Assembly: GCF_006334925.1 (NCBI RefSeq)
Contig: NZ_VDHJ01000003.1
Location: 124,001 to 188,000, forward strand
DNA length: 64,000 bases
Direction of reading: 5' to 3'
Origin: Corynebacterium tapiri
GTDB taxonomy: Bacteria > Actinomycetota > Actinomycetes > Mycobacteriales > Mycobacteriaceae
In this document: piece by piece, positions 52,286 to 62,143 of the stretch
Layout: each line of letters opens with the position of its first letter
Position numbering within the stretch: the first letter of the stretch is position 1
Program-made: the position numbers and the translations under genes
The notes under the pieces: generated by a model
The model's input: the letters and a program-made list of their open reading frames with translations, nothing else
Databases searched by the model: none
What the model was told of the DNA's origin: nothing

Positions 52286-53017
52286 TTACTCGGAGCGGGG
52301 GCGACGTGCGCGCGTGGTACCGCGGGAAGCGTAACCCTGGCCCGGCTGCTGACGCTGCTGACCGGACAGGCCTGCTCCGCGACGCAGTGCGGCGCGATCG
52401 GAGGTCACAGTGCGCAGGATCGAGGAGAGCGACTCCTCAAAGTCTGCCAACTTGTTGTCCACGAACTCATCGGCCTCGGTGCGCAGACGATCAGAGTCGG
52501 AGTGGGCGGCGTCGACGATACGACGTGCCTCCTCGTTGGCACGGCGAGTGACCTCGGACTCGTCGACCAGGCGCTGCTGCTCTGCAATGCCCTCGTTGAC
52601 GTAACGCTCATAGGCGGCGTTACCCTCGCTGACCAGACGGTCAGCCTCGTTACGGGCAGAAACGACCGTGCGGTCTGCCTCTTCGTCGGCCTCAGAAATG
52701 GTAGCCGTGGCGCGTGCCTGGGCATCATCCATGATCGCGGCTGCCTCGGAGCTGGCGCCGTTGATGGTGTCATCTGCCTCGGCCTGGGCGTCCTGCACGA
52801 TCTCGCGGGCACGCTCTTCGGCTCCGCGGAGGATGTCGTCCTGCTTATCCAGCACGTCCTGCGCGTCGTCGATTTCCATCGGCAGGGCGTTGCGCAGATC
52901 GTCGAGAAGCGCGAGGACATCATTGCGCGGAACCATGCAGTTGGGGGTCATGGGCACGCCGTAGGCCTGCTCTACGGTCTGCACCAATTCGTCGAGGGCT
53001 TCAAAAACTCGATACAT
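52286..53017 (-). CDS. sepIVA: DivIVA-like coiled-coil protein, SepIVA-type
   Basis: This 243-residue protein opens MYRVFEALDELVQTVEQAYGVPMTPNCMVPRNDVLALLDDLRNALP and then runs as an almost unbroken Ala/Glu/Asp-rich coiled coil (about residues 55-205). The tail is basic and Gln/Arg-rich (GQQRQQPGQGYASRG). The order sepIVA-DUF177-rnc-mutM matches Mycobacterium, where SepIVA (MSMEG_2416/Rv2927c) is required for division and polar growth. The role here is inferred from that synteny and from the fold. Confidence 0.87.
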   Translation of the reverse strand: MYRVFEALDELVQTVEQAYGVPMTPNCMVPRNDVLALLDDLRNALPMEIDDAQDVLDKQDDILRGAEERAREIVQDAQAEADDTINGASSEAAAIMDDAQARATATISEADEEADRTVVSARNEADRLVSEGNAAYERYVNEGIAEQQRLVDESEVTRRANEEARRIVDAAHSDSDRLRTEADEFVDNKLADFEESLSSILRTVTSDRAALRRGAGLSGQQRQQPGQGYASRGTTRARRPRSE

Positions 53018-53079
53018 AGTCCCCCACGATACGCATGGTCTCCGGCTTCGGCGCTTCTCGACGCGCGAAACCTGGTGGC

Positions 53080-54438
<1,359 letters not shown>

Positions 54439-54452
54439 CTATAGTTCGATAG
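54439..54452. promoter_or_regulatory. AmtR-type box upstream of gdhA
   Basis: CTAT-AGTTCG-ATAG with TTT before it matches the CTAT-N6-ATAG core found twice at amtB in this window. gdh is an AmtR target in C. glutamicum. The box is 13 bp upstream of the start codon, a position fit for repression. Confidence 0.8.
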
Positions 54453-54529
54453 AACCTATGAGACATTGTATGTCAGGCGCACCCCAGATTTAAGGGCGAT
54501 CAGACAAAACCGGCGATCTCCCTGGCCAC

Positions 54530-54535
54530 TACACT
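54530..54535 (+). promoter_or_regulatory. Candidate -10 box of the glycerate-kinase-like gene (leaderless)
   Basis: TACACT fits TANNNT and ends 8 nt before ATG 54544, with no ribosome-binding site between. Confidence 0.4.
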
Positions 54536-54543
54536 GCGAAGCT

Positions 54544-55491
54544 ATGCCGTCTGACGTATTCACCCCTAACCCACCGGCCAACCCGCTTAACGTCCTCATT
54601 GCTCCCACCGATCTCGGTGCCCTGAGCGCCACCGAAGTCGCCCAACACGTGGGATCTGGAGTTACCAGTGTGATCCGCGATGCCCAGGTCAGCATCGCGC
54701 CGATCAGCGCGGGCGGCCCGGGCACGGCGGCGCTTTTCGACGGCTCCACCATCACCTGCCCCACCGTGACGGCGTCAGGTCGACTCACCGAGGCGACATA
54801 CGTACTCAGTGGCGACACCGCCATCATCGACGCCGCCACCTGCCTGGGTGAAGAGGAGCTCACTCCCGGAACCGCCGACTCCTACGGCTTGGGCGTGCTC
54901 ATCGCCGATGCGCAGACGCGTGGAGCTTCCCGAGCGCTGATTGCTCTCAACGGTTGCACAGTGGACGACGGCGGAGCCGGGATCCTTGTTGCTCTCGCAG
55001 CTCCCCCGCTGGATGCTGCCGGACACACCCTCCCCAAGGGCGGCAAGGCACTAGAGCGCGTTGCAGACTTTGATACCGCAAAGGTCAACGTGCCCGCCGG
55101 CGCGATGGACTGGATGTTCGTCGGTGGCCAACCGTTTGCTGAGGCCCCGGGCATGGAGCAGCTACGTGCGTTTACCGGCGTGGGGGAATCCACTCCGAAT
55201 CTTGCGATTGCCCCGACTTGGCTGTCCACCGTATTCCACGCAGGTCCGGAGCACGTCACATTGCTGACTGTCGACGAGTTGGTGGCCGGACTTGACGTTT
55301 CCGCGCTACTCGCAGACTCCCCCAACCTGGCCATTTCTACGGGCGGGGCAGCAGAAGCACTCCGCCGCAGCGCCCCCGAAAGCACGACTGTTGCTGGGAT
55401 CAACCTGCCGGAGGCCACCCCGCAGGCACTCGAGGAGGCTGGGGCTCAAGTCGCTGCGGACTACCTGAGGATCTCCACCGACCAGGGATAG
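54544..55491 (+). CDS. Diverged glycerate kinase-like protein
   Basis: This 315-residue protein has the overall pattern of type I glycerate kinases (GckA/GlxK) but with eroded motifs. The usual APDSFKGSLSA becomes APTDLGALSA, PxADGGEGT becomes PISAGGPGT, and only TVDDGGAGILVAL remains like the family. The catalytic Lys and the acidic residue in these loops appear lost. It may bind a related ligand or act as a non-catalytic relative. It is divergent from gdhA and converges with the small unknown gene, overlapping by 31 bp. The start at MPSDVFTP is supported by a TANNNT box 8 nt upstream. Confidence 0.75.
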   Translation: MPSDVFTPNPPANPLNVLIAPTDLGALSATEVAQHVGSGVTSVIRDAQVSIAPISAGGPGTAALFDGSTITCPTVTASGRLTEATYVLSGDTAIIDAATCLGEEELTPGTADSYGLGVLIADAQTRGASRALIALNGCTVDDGGAGILVALAAPPLDAAGHTLPKGGKALERVADFDTAKVNVPAGAMDWMFVGGQPFAEAPGMEQLRAFTGVGESTPNLAIAPTWLSTVFHAGPEHVTLLTVDELVAGLDVSALLADSPNLAISTGGAAEALRRSAPESTTVAGINLPEATPQALEEAGAQVAADYLRISTDQG

Positions 55492-55856
55492 GCGGCCGGG
55501 ATCTCGAAGGCCAGCTCGTTTTCCAAAGCCACTGGATCGTTCGGCAGATCAGCACGCGGGGTAAGAATCCGCGCAAGGCTCATAGCTAGTTCGTTGTAGG
55601 ACAGAGACTCACCCGTGGCCTCGATACTGAGGCTGCGCACGCGGGCATTCTGGTCGACTTCCGCGTGCTCGCGCTCGTAGACCTCCCACAGTTGTTGAGT
55701 GAGCTGCTCCGATACCTGCGGGGCATCCTCATAGGACAAGTCGTAGCTGTGGAGGCGCTTGTGCTCGCAGAGGATGCGCCCGGCGTTTTCGAAGGCCGCG
55801 CGGATCTCGGCTGCGGCGTCGTCGGGGGCAAGGACGTCAAAGCGAATGGTCGGCAT
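55461..55856 (-). CDS. Conserved hypothetical protein
   Basis: This 131-residue acidic soluble protein shows no recognised family. It has no membrane helix or nucleotide-binding motif. It begins MPTIRFDVLAPDDAAAEIRAAFENAGRILCEHKRLHSYDLSYEDAPQVSE and ends EIPAAYPWSVEIL, a mix of alpha/beta elements. ATG 55856 has CAGGGGC upstream; a longer start at 55898 would cover the repeat upstream of the amidohydrolase. It converges with the glycerate-kinase-like gene and is divergent from the M20 amidohydrolase gene. Confidence 0.7.
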   Translation of the reverse strand: MPTIRFDVLAPDDAAAEIRAAFENAGRILCEHKRLHSYDLSYEDAPQVSEQLTQQLWEVYEREHAEVDQNARVRSLSIEATGESLSYNELAMSLARILTPRADLPNDPVALENELAFEIPAAYPWSVEILR

Positions 55857-55878
55857 GCCCCTGGAGCTTAGACCAGTG

Positions 55879-55909
55879 ATGGTTATAGTGATTTCCAAGC
55901 ATTAACCAT
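55879..55909. promoter_or_regulatory. Inverted repeat ATGGTTA-N17-TAACCAT upstream of the M20 amidohydrolase
   Basis: Perfect 7-bp arms at 55879-55885 and 55903-55909 lie between the divergent small unknown gene and the amidohydrolase gene (ATG 55936). The half-site is like that at 9863-9881 (ATGGTTG/CAACCAT), differing at the outer base and spacing. Confidence 0.4.
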
Positions 55910-55935
55910 TTACTCGATAGAAAGACGTTTGCGCC

Positions 55936-57198
55936 ATGTCCGCGCCCACAGATATTGCCCGCTTGCTCTCCAGCCACGAAGCCGACCTCAGTTTCCAGCG
56001 CCCGTTCTATGAGGACCTGCACGAGCGCCCCGAACTTTCTGGCCAAGAGGCAGAGACGTTCAGCAAAATCCAGGAGCTCATGGAGCGCTTCGACTGCGAG
56101 GTGGTCTCCCCGCTGGGTGGGTTCGGGCTATGCGCGGTCTTTCGAAATGGCGACGGCCCCACGGTCCTCTTCCGCGCGGATATCGACGCCCTTCCGGTGA
56201 AGGAGGAGACTGGTGTCCCCTACGCGTCGACACGCCTGCGTCCGCGCGGGGACGGCACCATGACCGGAGTGATGCACGCCTGCGGCCACGACATGCACGC
56301 CACCGCCCTGGCCGGAATTTGCGCGATCCTGGACGCGCACCGCCAGGACTGGTCGGGTACTTTCGTTGCCCTATTCCAGCCCGCCGAGGAGAACTCGACC
56401 GGAGCCAACGCCATGATCGCTGATGGATTGGTGACTAAGATCCCGCGCCCCGATGTCTGCCTGGGGCAGCACGTTATGCCGGGGCGCGCCGGTGAGGTGC
56501 GCTCCATGCCTGGCGCCCAGTTCGCGGCCTGCGACTCGATTCGCATCACGGTCCATGGGCGCAGCGCGCACGGTTCCATGCCGCACAAGGCCATCGATCC
56601 GACTTTTATTGCGGCCATGATTATCGTTCGCTTGCAGGCCGTCGTGGGGCGCGAAGTTGACCCGGATGATTTCGCAGTGGTCACCGTGGGATCCGTTCGG
56701 GCCGGTACGACGAACAACATCATCCCGTCGTCCGCCGAGATTGTGCTGAATTGCCGCTTCTTTGACAACGCCACTAAGCGACGCGTGTATTCATCCATTC
56801 GGCGCCTCGTCAACGCCGAGTGCGAGGCCTCCGGATCACCCAAGCCCGCCGAATTCGAGTTCTTTGCCCACGGTGATTTGATTGATAATTCCCCCGAGGT
56901 CTACTCCACGGTTCGCCCCACCTTTGATCGAGTCTTCGGGCGCAACTCCGTTGACGGGCACCGCTCATCGGTTTCGGAGGACTTCTCTCATATTCCCGCG
57001 GCGTTTCGTTCTCCATACCTGTACTGGACGGTTGGCTGCACTCCGCACGACATCTGGGACCAGGCAGTGGCCAACGGCACCGTCGATACTGACGTACCTG
57101 TTAACCACCAGCCAAACTTCCTGCCGGACTACGAGCCCACGGTCGAAGCAGCCACCAAGGCGGGTGCCGCAGCAGCATTGACGTACTTGGCCTCTTAA
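55936..57198 (+). CDS. M20 family amidohydrolase (aminoacylase/IAA-hydrolase type)
   Basis: This 420-residue metallopeptidase-fold enzyme removes acyl groups from amino acids or related amides. Metal-binding and catalytic signatures: FRADIDALPVKEETG (Asp), GVMHACGHDMHATALAG (His, Asp), LFQPAEENSTGA (Glu-Glu) and CLGQHVMPGRAGEV (His). The dimerisation insert shows VHGRSAHGSMPHKAIDP. It belongs to the M20D group with bacterial N-acyl amino acid hydrolases; in skin corynebacteria one such enzyme (AgaA) releases odorant acids from glutamine conjugates, but the substrate here is not known. ATG 55936 is the only well-placed start. Confidence 0.92.
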   Translation: MSAPTDIARLLSSHEADLSFQRPFYEDLHERPELSGQEAETFSKIQELMERFDCEVVSPLGGFGLCAVFRNGDGPTVLFRADIDALPVKEETGVPYASTRLRPRGDGTMTGVMHACGHDMHATALAGICAILDAHRQDWSGTFVALFQPAEENSTGANAMIADGLVTKIPRPDVCLGQHVMPGRAGEVRSMPGAQFAACDSIRITVHGRSAHGSMPHKAIDPTFIAAMIIVRLQAVVGREVDPDDFAVVTVGSVRAGTTNNIIPSSAEIVLNCRFFDNATKRRVYSSIRRLVNAECEASGSPKPAEFEFFAHGDLIDNSPEVYSTVRPTFDRVFGRNSVDGHRSSVSEDFSHIPAAFRSPYLYWTVGCTPHDIWDQAVANGTVDTDVPVNHQPNFLPDYEPTVEAATKAGAAAALTYLAS

Positions 57199-57240
57199 GA
57201 GGGCCACTAAAAGGGGCGAACCTGCGCGAGCAGCTGCGGG

Positions 57241-57271
57241 CACAATTAGGCTACAGCTATAAGCCTTTGTG
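57241..57271 (+). repeat. Imperfect inverted repeat in the glgP leader
   Basis: CACAA-TT-AGGCT and AGCCT-TTGTG lie around a 9-nt core, about 42 bp before glgP. It could be an operator or a leader hairpin; no T tract follows. Confidence 0.35.
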
Positions 57272-57312
57272 CCTATTGTGTTCGCTGTTTTACAGGAAGG
57301 CCCCGTAAGTTC

Positions 57313-59670
57313 ATGTACAAATCCGTTGGTGGCCACATTCGTGCCGCGGCCGGTACTACTCCGGAGCACGCCACTGATCGTAAGTTCTGGTTTGGACTCT
57401 CCCGCGCCATCGTGGACGCGATGTCGGAGAATTGGCACCGTACCCGTTCGGCCCACGCCAAGGTTCGCCAGCAGCACTACTTCTCTGCGGAGTTCCTGAT
57501 GGGACGCGCGCTGCTGAACAACCTCAATAACCTCGGCTTGTTGGAGGAGGCGAAGGAAGCCGCAGCCGGCTATGGCCGCGATCTGACCGAAGTACTGGAA
57601 GCCGAAAACGACGCCGCCCTCGGCAACGGTGGCCTGGGACGTTTGGCCGCCTGCTTCCTCGATTCGGCAGTGACCCACGACCTGCCGGTCACCGGCTACG
57701 GTCTGCTTTACCGCTACGGACTGTTCCGCCAGGAGTTCTCCGAAGGATTCCAGGTGGAGCAGCCTGACCCCTGGCGCGAGGACGGCAACCCGTTCACTAT
57801 CCGCCGCACCCACCAGCAGGTGCGCGTGAACTTCGACGATCTCAATGTGCGAGCCGTCCCCTATGACATGCCGATCACCGGCTACGGCACCTCGAACGTC
57901 GGAACGCTGCGCCTGTGGAAGGCCGAACCCATGGAGGAGTTCGACTACCAAGCGTTCAACTCCCAGCGCTTCACTGAGGCCATCACCCAGCGCGAGGCAG
58001 TCAACGACATCTGCCGTGTCCTCTACCCCAACGACACGACCTACGAAGGCAAGAAGCTGCGCGTTCGCCAGCAGTACTTCTTTACCTCCGCGTCCCTGCA
58101 GGAGATGCTGGCCAATCACCTCAAGCACCATTCGGATGTGCGCAGCTTCGCTGAGTACAACTGCATCCAGCTCAATGACACCCACCCGGTGCTGGCCATC
58201 CCCGAGCTCATGCGCCTGCTCATGGACGAGCACGGCCTGGGGTGGGACGAGGCCTGGGACATCGTCACCCAGACGTTCGCCTACACCAACCACACCGTGC
58301 TTACCGAGGCCCTGGAGACCTGGGAGCAGTCCATCTTCCAGCAGATGCTGTGGCGAGTGTGGCAGATCATTGAGGAGATCGACCGCCGCTTCCGACTGGA
58401 CATGCAGGCTCGCGGCCTCGATTCCGAGCGCATCAACCGCATGGCCCCGGTCCGCGATGGCATCGTCCACATGGCGTGGATCGCCTGCTACGCCGCCTAC
58501 TCCATCAACGGTGTCGCGGCGCTGCACACCGAGATCATCAAGCGCGAGACGCTGGGCGACTGGCATGACCTGTGGCCGGAGAAGTTCAACAACAAGACCA
58601 ATGGTGTGACCCCGCGCCGCTGGCTGGCCATGTGCAACCCGCGCCTGGCCCAAACGCTTACCCGACTGAGCGGTTCGGATGAGTGGGTTACCAACCTCGA
58701 GGAGCTCAGCTACCTCGATGAGCATGCCTCCGACGAGGAACTCCTCCGCGAACTCATGGCTATCAAGCAGGCCAACAAGGATGACTTCGCGGAGTGGATC
58801 AATAAGCGTCAGGGAATCGAGATCGATTCGACGTCGCTTTTCGACGTCCAGATCAAGCGGTTGCACGAGTACAAGCGCCAACTTCTCAACGCCATCTACA
58901 TCCTGGACCTGTATTTCCGCATTACGCGTGATGGCCATTCGTGCCCGCCGCGCACCTTCATCTTCGGTGCTAAGGCAGCCCCGGGATATGACCGCGCCAA
59001 GGCGATCATCAAGCTCATCAATACTATTGCTGACCTGGTCAATAACGACCCGGTGGCGTCGCGCTACCTGCGGGTGGTCTTCGTGGAGAACTACAACGTC
59101 TCCCCCGCCGAGCGCATCATCCCGGCCGCGGACATCTCTGAGCAGATCTCTACTGCCGGCAAGGAGGCCTCGGGCACCAGCAACATGAAGTTCATGATGA
59201 ACGGGGCGTTGACCTTGGGCACCATGGATGGCGCCAACGTTGAGATCGTCGAGGCCGTCGGCGGGGAGAACGCCTACATCTTCGGTGCACGGGAAGAAGA
59301 GCTTCCGCAGCTGCGCGCTACCTATTCTCCCCACGAGTTCTATGAGAAGGTCCCCGGACTTAAGCGTGCGTTGGATGCCTTCGACGATGGCACTCTCGAC
59401 GACCACGGGACCGGCCAGTTCCACGACCTAAAGAACTCGCTCATCCACGGCTACGGCGAGACTGCCACCGACACCTACTACGTGCTCGGCGACTTCGAGT
59501 CCTACCGCGAGACCCGCGATCAGGCGGCGGAAGACTATCAGCGCGACCCGCTGGAGTGGGCCCGCAAGTGCTGGCTGAACATCTGTGCTTCGGGGCGTTT
59601 CTCTTCGGATCGCACGATCCGCGACTACGCCGACGAGGTATGGCGCATTAAACCCCACCCGATCTTCTAA
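57313..59670 (+). CDS. glgP: Glycogen/maltodextrin phosphorylase
   Basis: This 785-residue enzyme releases glucose-1-phosphate from alpha-1,4-glucans. GT35-family marks include AALGNGGLGRLAACFLDS (about residues 98-115), QLNDTHPVLAIPELMRLL, NKTNGVTPRRWL and the PLP-lysine site EASGTSNMKFMMNG (about residue 617). The N-terminal part is short, as in bacterial enzymes without the regulatory extension. The ATG at 57313 has only a distant AGGAAGG. A strong terminator follows. The downstream convergent gene is pyk; no other glycogen gene is here. Confidence 0.97.
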   Translation: MYKSVGGHIRAAAGTTPEHATDRKFWFGLSRAIVDAMSENWHRTRSAHAKVRQQHYFSAEFLMGRALLNNLNNLGLLEEAKEAAAGYGRDLTEVLEAENDAALGNGGLGRLAACFLDSAVTHDLPVTGYGLLYRYGLFRQEFSEGFQVEQPDPWREDGNPFTIRRTHQQVRVNFDDLNVRAVPYDMPITGYGTSNVGTLRLWKAEPMEEFDYQAFNSQRFTEAITQREAVNDICRVLYPNDTTYEGKKLRVRQQYFFTSASLQEMLANHLKHHSDVRSFAEYNCIQLNDTHPVLAIPELMRLLMDEHGLGWDEAWDIVTQTFAYTNHTVLTEALETWEQSIFQQMLWRVWQIIEEIDRRFRLDMQARGLDSERINRMAPVRDGIVHMAWIACYAAYSINGVAALHTEIIKRETLGDWHDLWPEKFNNKTNGVTPRRWLAMCNPRLAQTLTRLSGSDEWVTNLEELSYLDEHASDEELLRELMAIKQANKDDFAEWINKRQGIEIDSTSLFDVQIKRLHEYKRQLLNAIYILDLYFRITRDGHSCPPRTFIFGAKAAPGYDRAKAIIKLINTIADLVNNDPVASRYLRVVFVENYNVSPAERIIPAADISEQISTAGKEASGTSNMKFMMNGALTLGTMDGANVEIVEAVGGENAYIFGAREEELPQLRATYSPHEFYEKVPGLKRALDAFDDGTLDDHGTGQFHDLKNSLIHGYGETATDTYYVLGDFESYRETRDQAAEDYQRDPLEWARKCWLNICASGRFSSDRTIRDYADEVWRIKPHPIF

Positions 59671-59691
59671 TCGGATGGGGCTCTAGCGCTC

Positions 59692-59730
59692 AGCCCGCTC
59701 TACCTCAGTGGTAGGGCGGGCTGTTTTTCT
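59692..59730 (+). terminator. Rho-independent terminator of glgP
   Basis: AGCCCGCTCTACC (59692-59704) and GGTAGGGCGGGCT (59710-59722) form a 13-bp stem with one G-T pair and a 5-nt loop TCAGT, followed by GTTTTTC. It overlaps the end of the convergent pyk gene region. Confidence 0.88.
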
Positions 59731-61166
59731 TAGTTGTTGTGCGCGTTCGCTGCCTTAGCGACGTCGCCCAACATGTGCACCTGGATCATGTTGGTATTGC
59801 CCGAGACTCCCGGAGGGGTACCGGCGACAACAACCATCATGTCGTTCTCGTTGTACTCCTCCAGGCCAAGCAGCTGGTCGTCTAGCGTGGCCATCATTTC
59901 GTCCGTGGACTCAATAGCCGGGCACAGGAACGTCTCTGCACCCCAGGTCAGCGCCAGCTGAGAGCGCACGTGCTGATGCGGCGTGAAAACCAGCAGCGGC
60001 AGGTGGGAGTGCAGGCGGGCCACGCGCTTTGCGGTATCACCAGTGGTGGTGAAGGCAACGAGCGCGCGGGATCCCAGGCGCTCGGCGATGTCGCGTGCCG
60101 AGTAGGAGATCACGCCACGCTTGGTACGCGGCACGTGGGAAAGCTCCGGAACCGAACCGTCGCGCTCAGCAACGCGAACGATACGAGCCATGGTGCGCAC
60201 GGTGTTGTGCGGATCGCGGCCCACGGAGGTCTCACCGGACAGCATGACGGCGTCGGCGCCATCGAGCACGGCGTTAGCCACGTCGGAGGCCTCTGCACGG
60301 GTCGGCCGGGAGTTTTCGATCATGGAGTCCAGCATCTGGGTAGCCACGATGGCCGGCTTGGCGTTCTCGCGGGCAATCTGCACAGCGCGCTTCTGCACCA
60401 GCGGGACGTCCTCCAACGGGATCTCCACGCCGAGGTCACCGCGGGCGACCATGATGCCGTCGAAGGCCAGCACAATGGACTCGAGGGCGTCGATAGCCTC
60501 CGGCTTCTCCAGTTTTGCGATCACGGGCACGCGGAATCCGTGCTCGTCCATGATCTCGTGGACCAGGTCCACATCAGCCGGCGAGCGCACAAAGGACAGG
60601 GCGACAAAGTCCACGCCCAGCTGCATGGCAAAGCGCAGATCCTCGATGTCCTTCTCCGACAGCGCGGGCACGGAGATGTCCATGCCCGGCAGGGACACGC
60701 CCTTGTTGTTGGACACGGGGCCGCCCTCTACGACCTCGCAGACCACGTCGTTGCCGTCGACCTCTTTGCACACCAGGCCGACCTTGCCGTCGTCGACGAG
60801 CAGACGGTCGCCGGGGCGGGCGTCCAGAGCCAGGTTCTTGTAGGTAGTGGACACGCGGTCGTGCGTACCGGGGACGTCATCCACGGTGATGCGCACGATC
60901 TCGCCATCGGCCCAGTAGGTCGAGCCTTCTTCGAATCGTCCGAGGCGAATCTTCGGGCCCTGAAGGTCGGCCAGGATGCCCACGGCCTGTCCAGTCTCGT
61001 CGGTGGCCTCACGCACCCACTTGTAGTTCTGCTCGTGGTCAGCGTGATCGCCATGCGAGAAGTTCATGCGAGCCACATTCATGCCGGCCTCGACGAGTCC
61101 GAGAATGCCTTCCTTGCTGGCGACCGCCGGGCCTAGCGTACAAACGATCTTGGTTCTTCTATCCAC
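59730..61166 (-). CDS. pyk: Pyruvate kinase
   Basis: Pyk makes pyruvate and ATP from phosphoenolpyruvate. The 478-residue tetrameric-type enzyme opens MDRRTKIVCTLGPAVASKEG. NVARMNFSHGDH, GILADLQGPKIRLG, VPVIAKLEKPEAIDALESIV (catalytic Lys), GIMVARGDLGVEIPLEDVP and AVMLSGETSVGRDP are canonical. The C-terminal allosteric domain contains VAFTTTGDTAKRVAR. GTG 61166 has AAGGTG upstream. Confidence 0.98.
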   Translation of the reverse strand: MDRRTKIVCTLGPAVASKEGILGLVEAGMNVARMNFSHGDHADHEQNYKWVREATDETGQAVGILADLQGPKIRLGRFEEGSTYWADGEIVRITVDDVPGTHDRVSTTYKNLALDARPGDRLLVDDGKVGLVCKEVDGNDVVCEVVEGGPVSNNKGVSLPGMDISVPALSEKDIEDLRFAMQLGVDFVALSFVRSPADVDLVHEIMDEHGFRVPVIAKLEKPEAIDALESIVLAFDGIMVARGDLGVEIPLEDVPLVQKRAVQIARENAKPAIVATQMLDSMIENSRPTRAEASDVANAVLDGADAVMLSGETSVGRDPHNTVRTMARIVRVAERDGSVPELSHVPRTKRGVISYSARDIAERLGSRALVAFTTTGDTAKRVARLHSHLPLLVFTPHQHVRSQLALTWGAETFLCPAIESTDEMMATLDDQLLGLEEYNENDMMVVVAGTPPGVSGNTNMIQVHMLGDVAKAANAHNN

Positions 61167-61234
61167 ACTGCATCACCTTACTGAAACGTCTGGGGATTGG
61201 TATGACGTAGTTTGTTGGGCGTCAATGCCCCAAT

Positions 61235-62107
61235 TTACTCCGTTTGCTTCACTGCTTGGGAAGTCCCTGGAGACAGGCTCGTTTCCCGCCGTTTTTTCAT
61301 GACAATGAACACCACTACTGCGCTCAGGAACACAATCAGCGAAACCCAGGTGTTCACTCGCTGCCCCAGAATCATGGTGGCGGCGTCGTCACGCATGAGC
61401 TCCACCCAGAAGCGACCAAGCGTGTATCCGGCCACGTACAACACGAACACGCTGCCGTTGCCTAGGCGGAAGCGTCGATCGGCCCAGAGCAGGAAGAGGC
61501 AAACCAACACGTTCCACAACAGCTCGTAGAGGAAGGTGGGGTGAACCACGGAGATGATTTCTCCGGTCGAGTGCCCGGTCAGCGGGGCGAAGTTTCCTTG
61601 CTCATCGACGCGGTAGTAGATCTCTAGTGCCCACGGCACATCGGTGGGGCGACCATAGATCTCCTGGTTGAACCAGTTACCCAGGCGTCCGATGCCCTGC
61701 GCGAGAACCACTCCGGGAGCGACTGCGTCGGCAAACGGCGCCAACGGGACCTGCTTGTACTTAAACAGCAGCCATACCGCGATGCTGCCGAGTGCAATGG
61801 CGCCCCAGATTCCTAGGCCACCGGCAGTGATATTGAACGCCTGCCAGGGGTTCTTACCCTCTCCGAAGTACTTCGGAGCATCCGTGATCACGTGGTACAG
61901 CCGACCGCCGACGATGCCAGCTGGCACAGCGACGATGGCGGCATCCCAAACGTCATCAGGATTTCCCCCACGCTCCTTGTAACGGCGCAGCGTCAACCAC
62001 AGGGCAACGAGAATGCCGGTGATGATGCAAAGCGCGTAGGCACGAATCGGCAGAGGCCCGAGATGCCAAACGCCTTGGGGTGGGGAGGGAATATTCGCCA
62101 AAATCAT
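61235..62107 (-). CDS. lgt: Prolipoprotein diacylglyceryl transferase
   Basis: Lgt transfers diacylglycerol from phosphatidylglycerol to the lipobox Cys of prolipoproteins. The 290-residue protein has about seven membrane helices. [19 protein letters not shown] is the first, and [28 protein letters not shown] and the signature [22 protein letters not shown] (Arg, Asn and Glu catalytic) follow. [15 protein letters not shown] holds the conserved C-terminal Arg/Glu. Starts at GTG 62116 and ATG 62107 are both possible with no clear ribosome-binding site; the second fits [12 protein letters not shown]. Confidence 0.96.
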   Translation of the reverse strand: MILANIPSPPQGVWHLGPLPIRAYALCIITGILVALWLTLRRYKERGGNPDDVWDAAIVAVPAGIVGGRLYHVITDAPKYFGEGKNPWQAFNITAGGLGIWGAIALGSIAVWLLFKYKQVPLAPFADAVAPGVVLAQGIGRLGNWFNQEIYGRPTDVPWALEIYYRVDEQGNFAPLTGHSTGEIISVVHPTFLYELLWNVLVCLFLLWADRRFRLGNGSVFVLYVAGYTLGRFWVELMRDDAATMILGQRVNTWVSLIVFLSAVVVFIVMKKRRETSLSPGTSQAVKQTE

Positions 62108-62143
62108 GGTGTGCACGCACCATAGTGTGCCTTAGTGCATCAA

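Noticed and set aside
56965..59424. An 819-residue open frame on the minus strand inside glgP
   Set aside because: It is the mirror of the glycogen phosphorylase codons; the plus-strand frame has all catalytic motifs, and this one has none.
59692..59722. Sequence around CTCAGTGGTAGGGC resembles a tRNA D-arm
   Set aside because: It is one perfect-stem hairpin followed by T5 at the end of glgP; no acceptor, anticodon or T-arm is present. It is a terminator.
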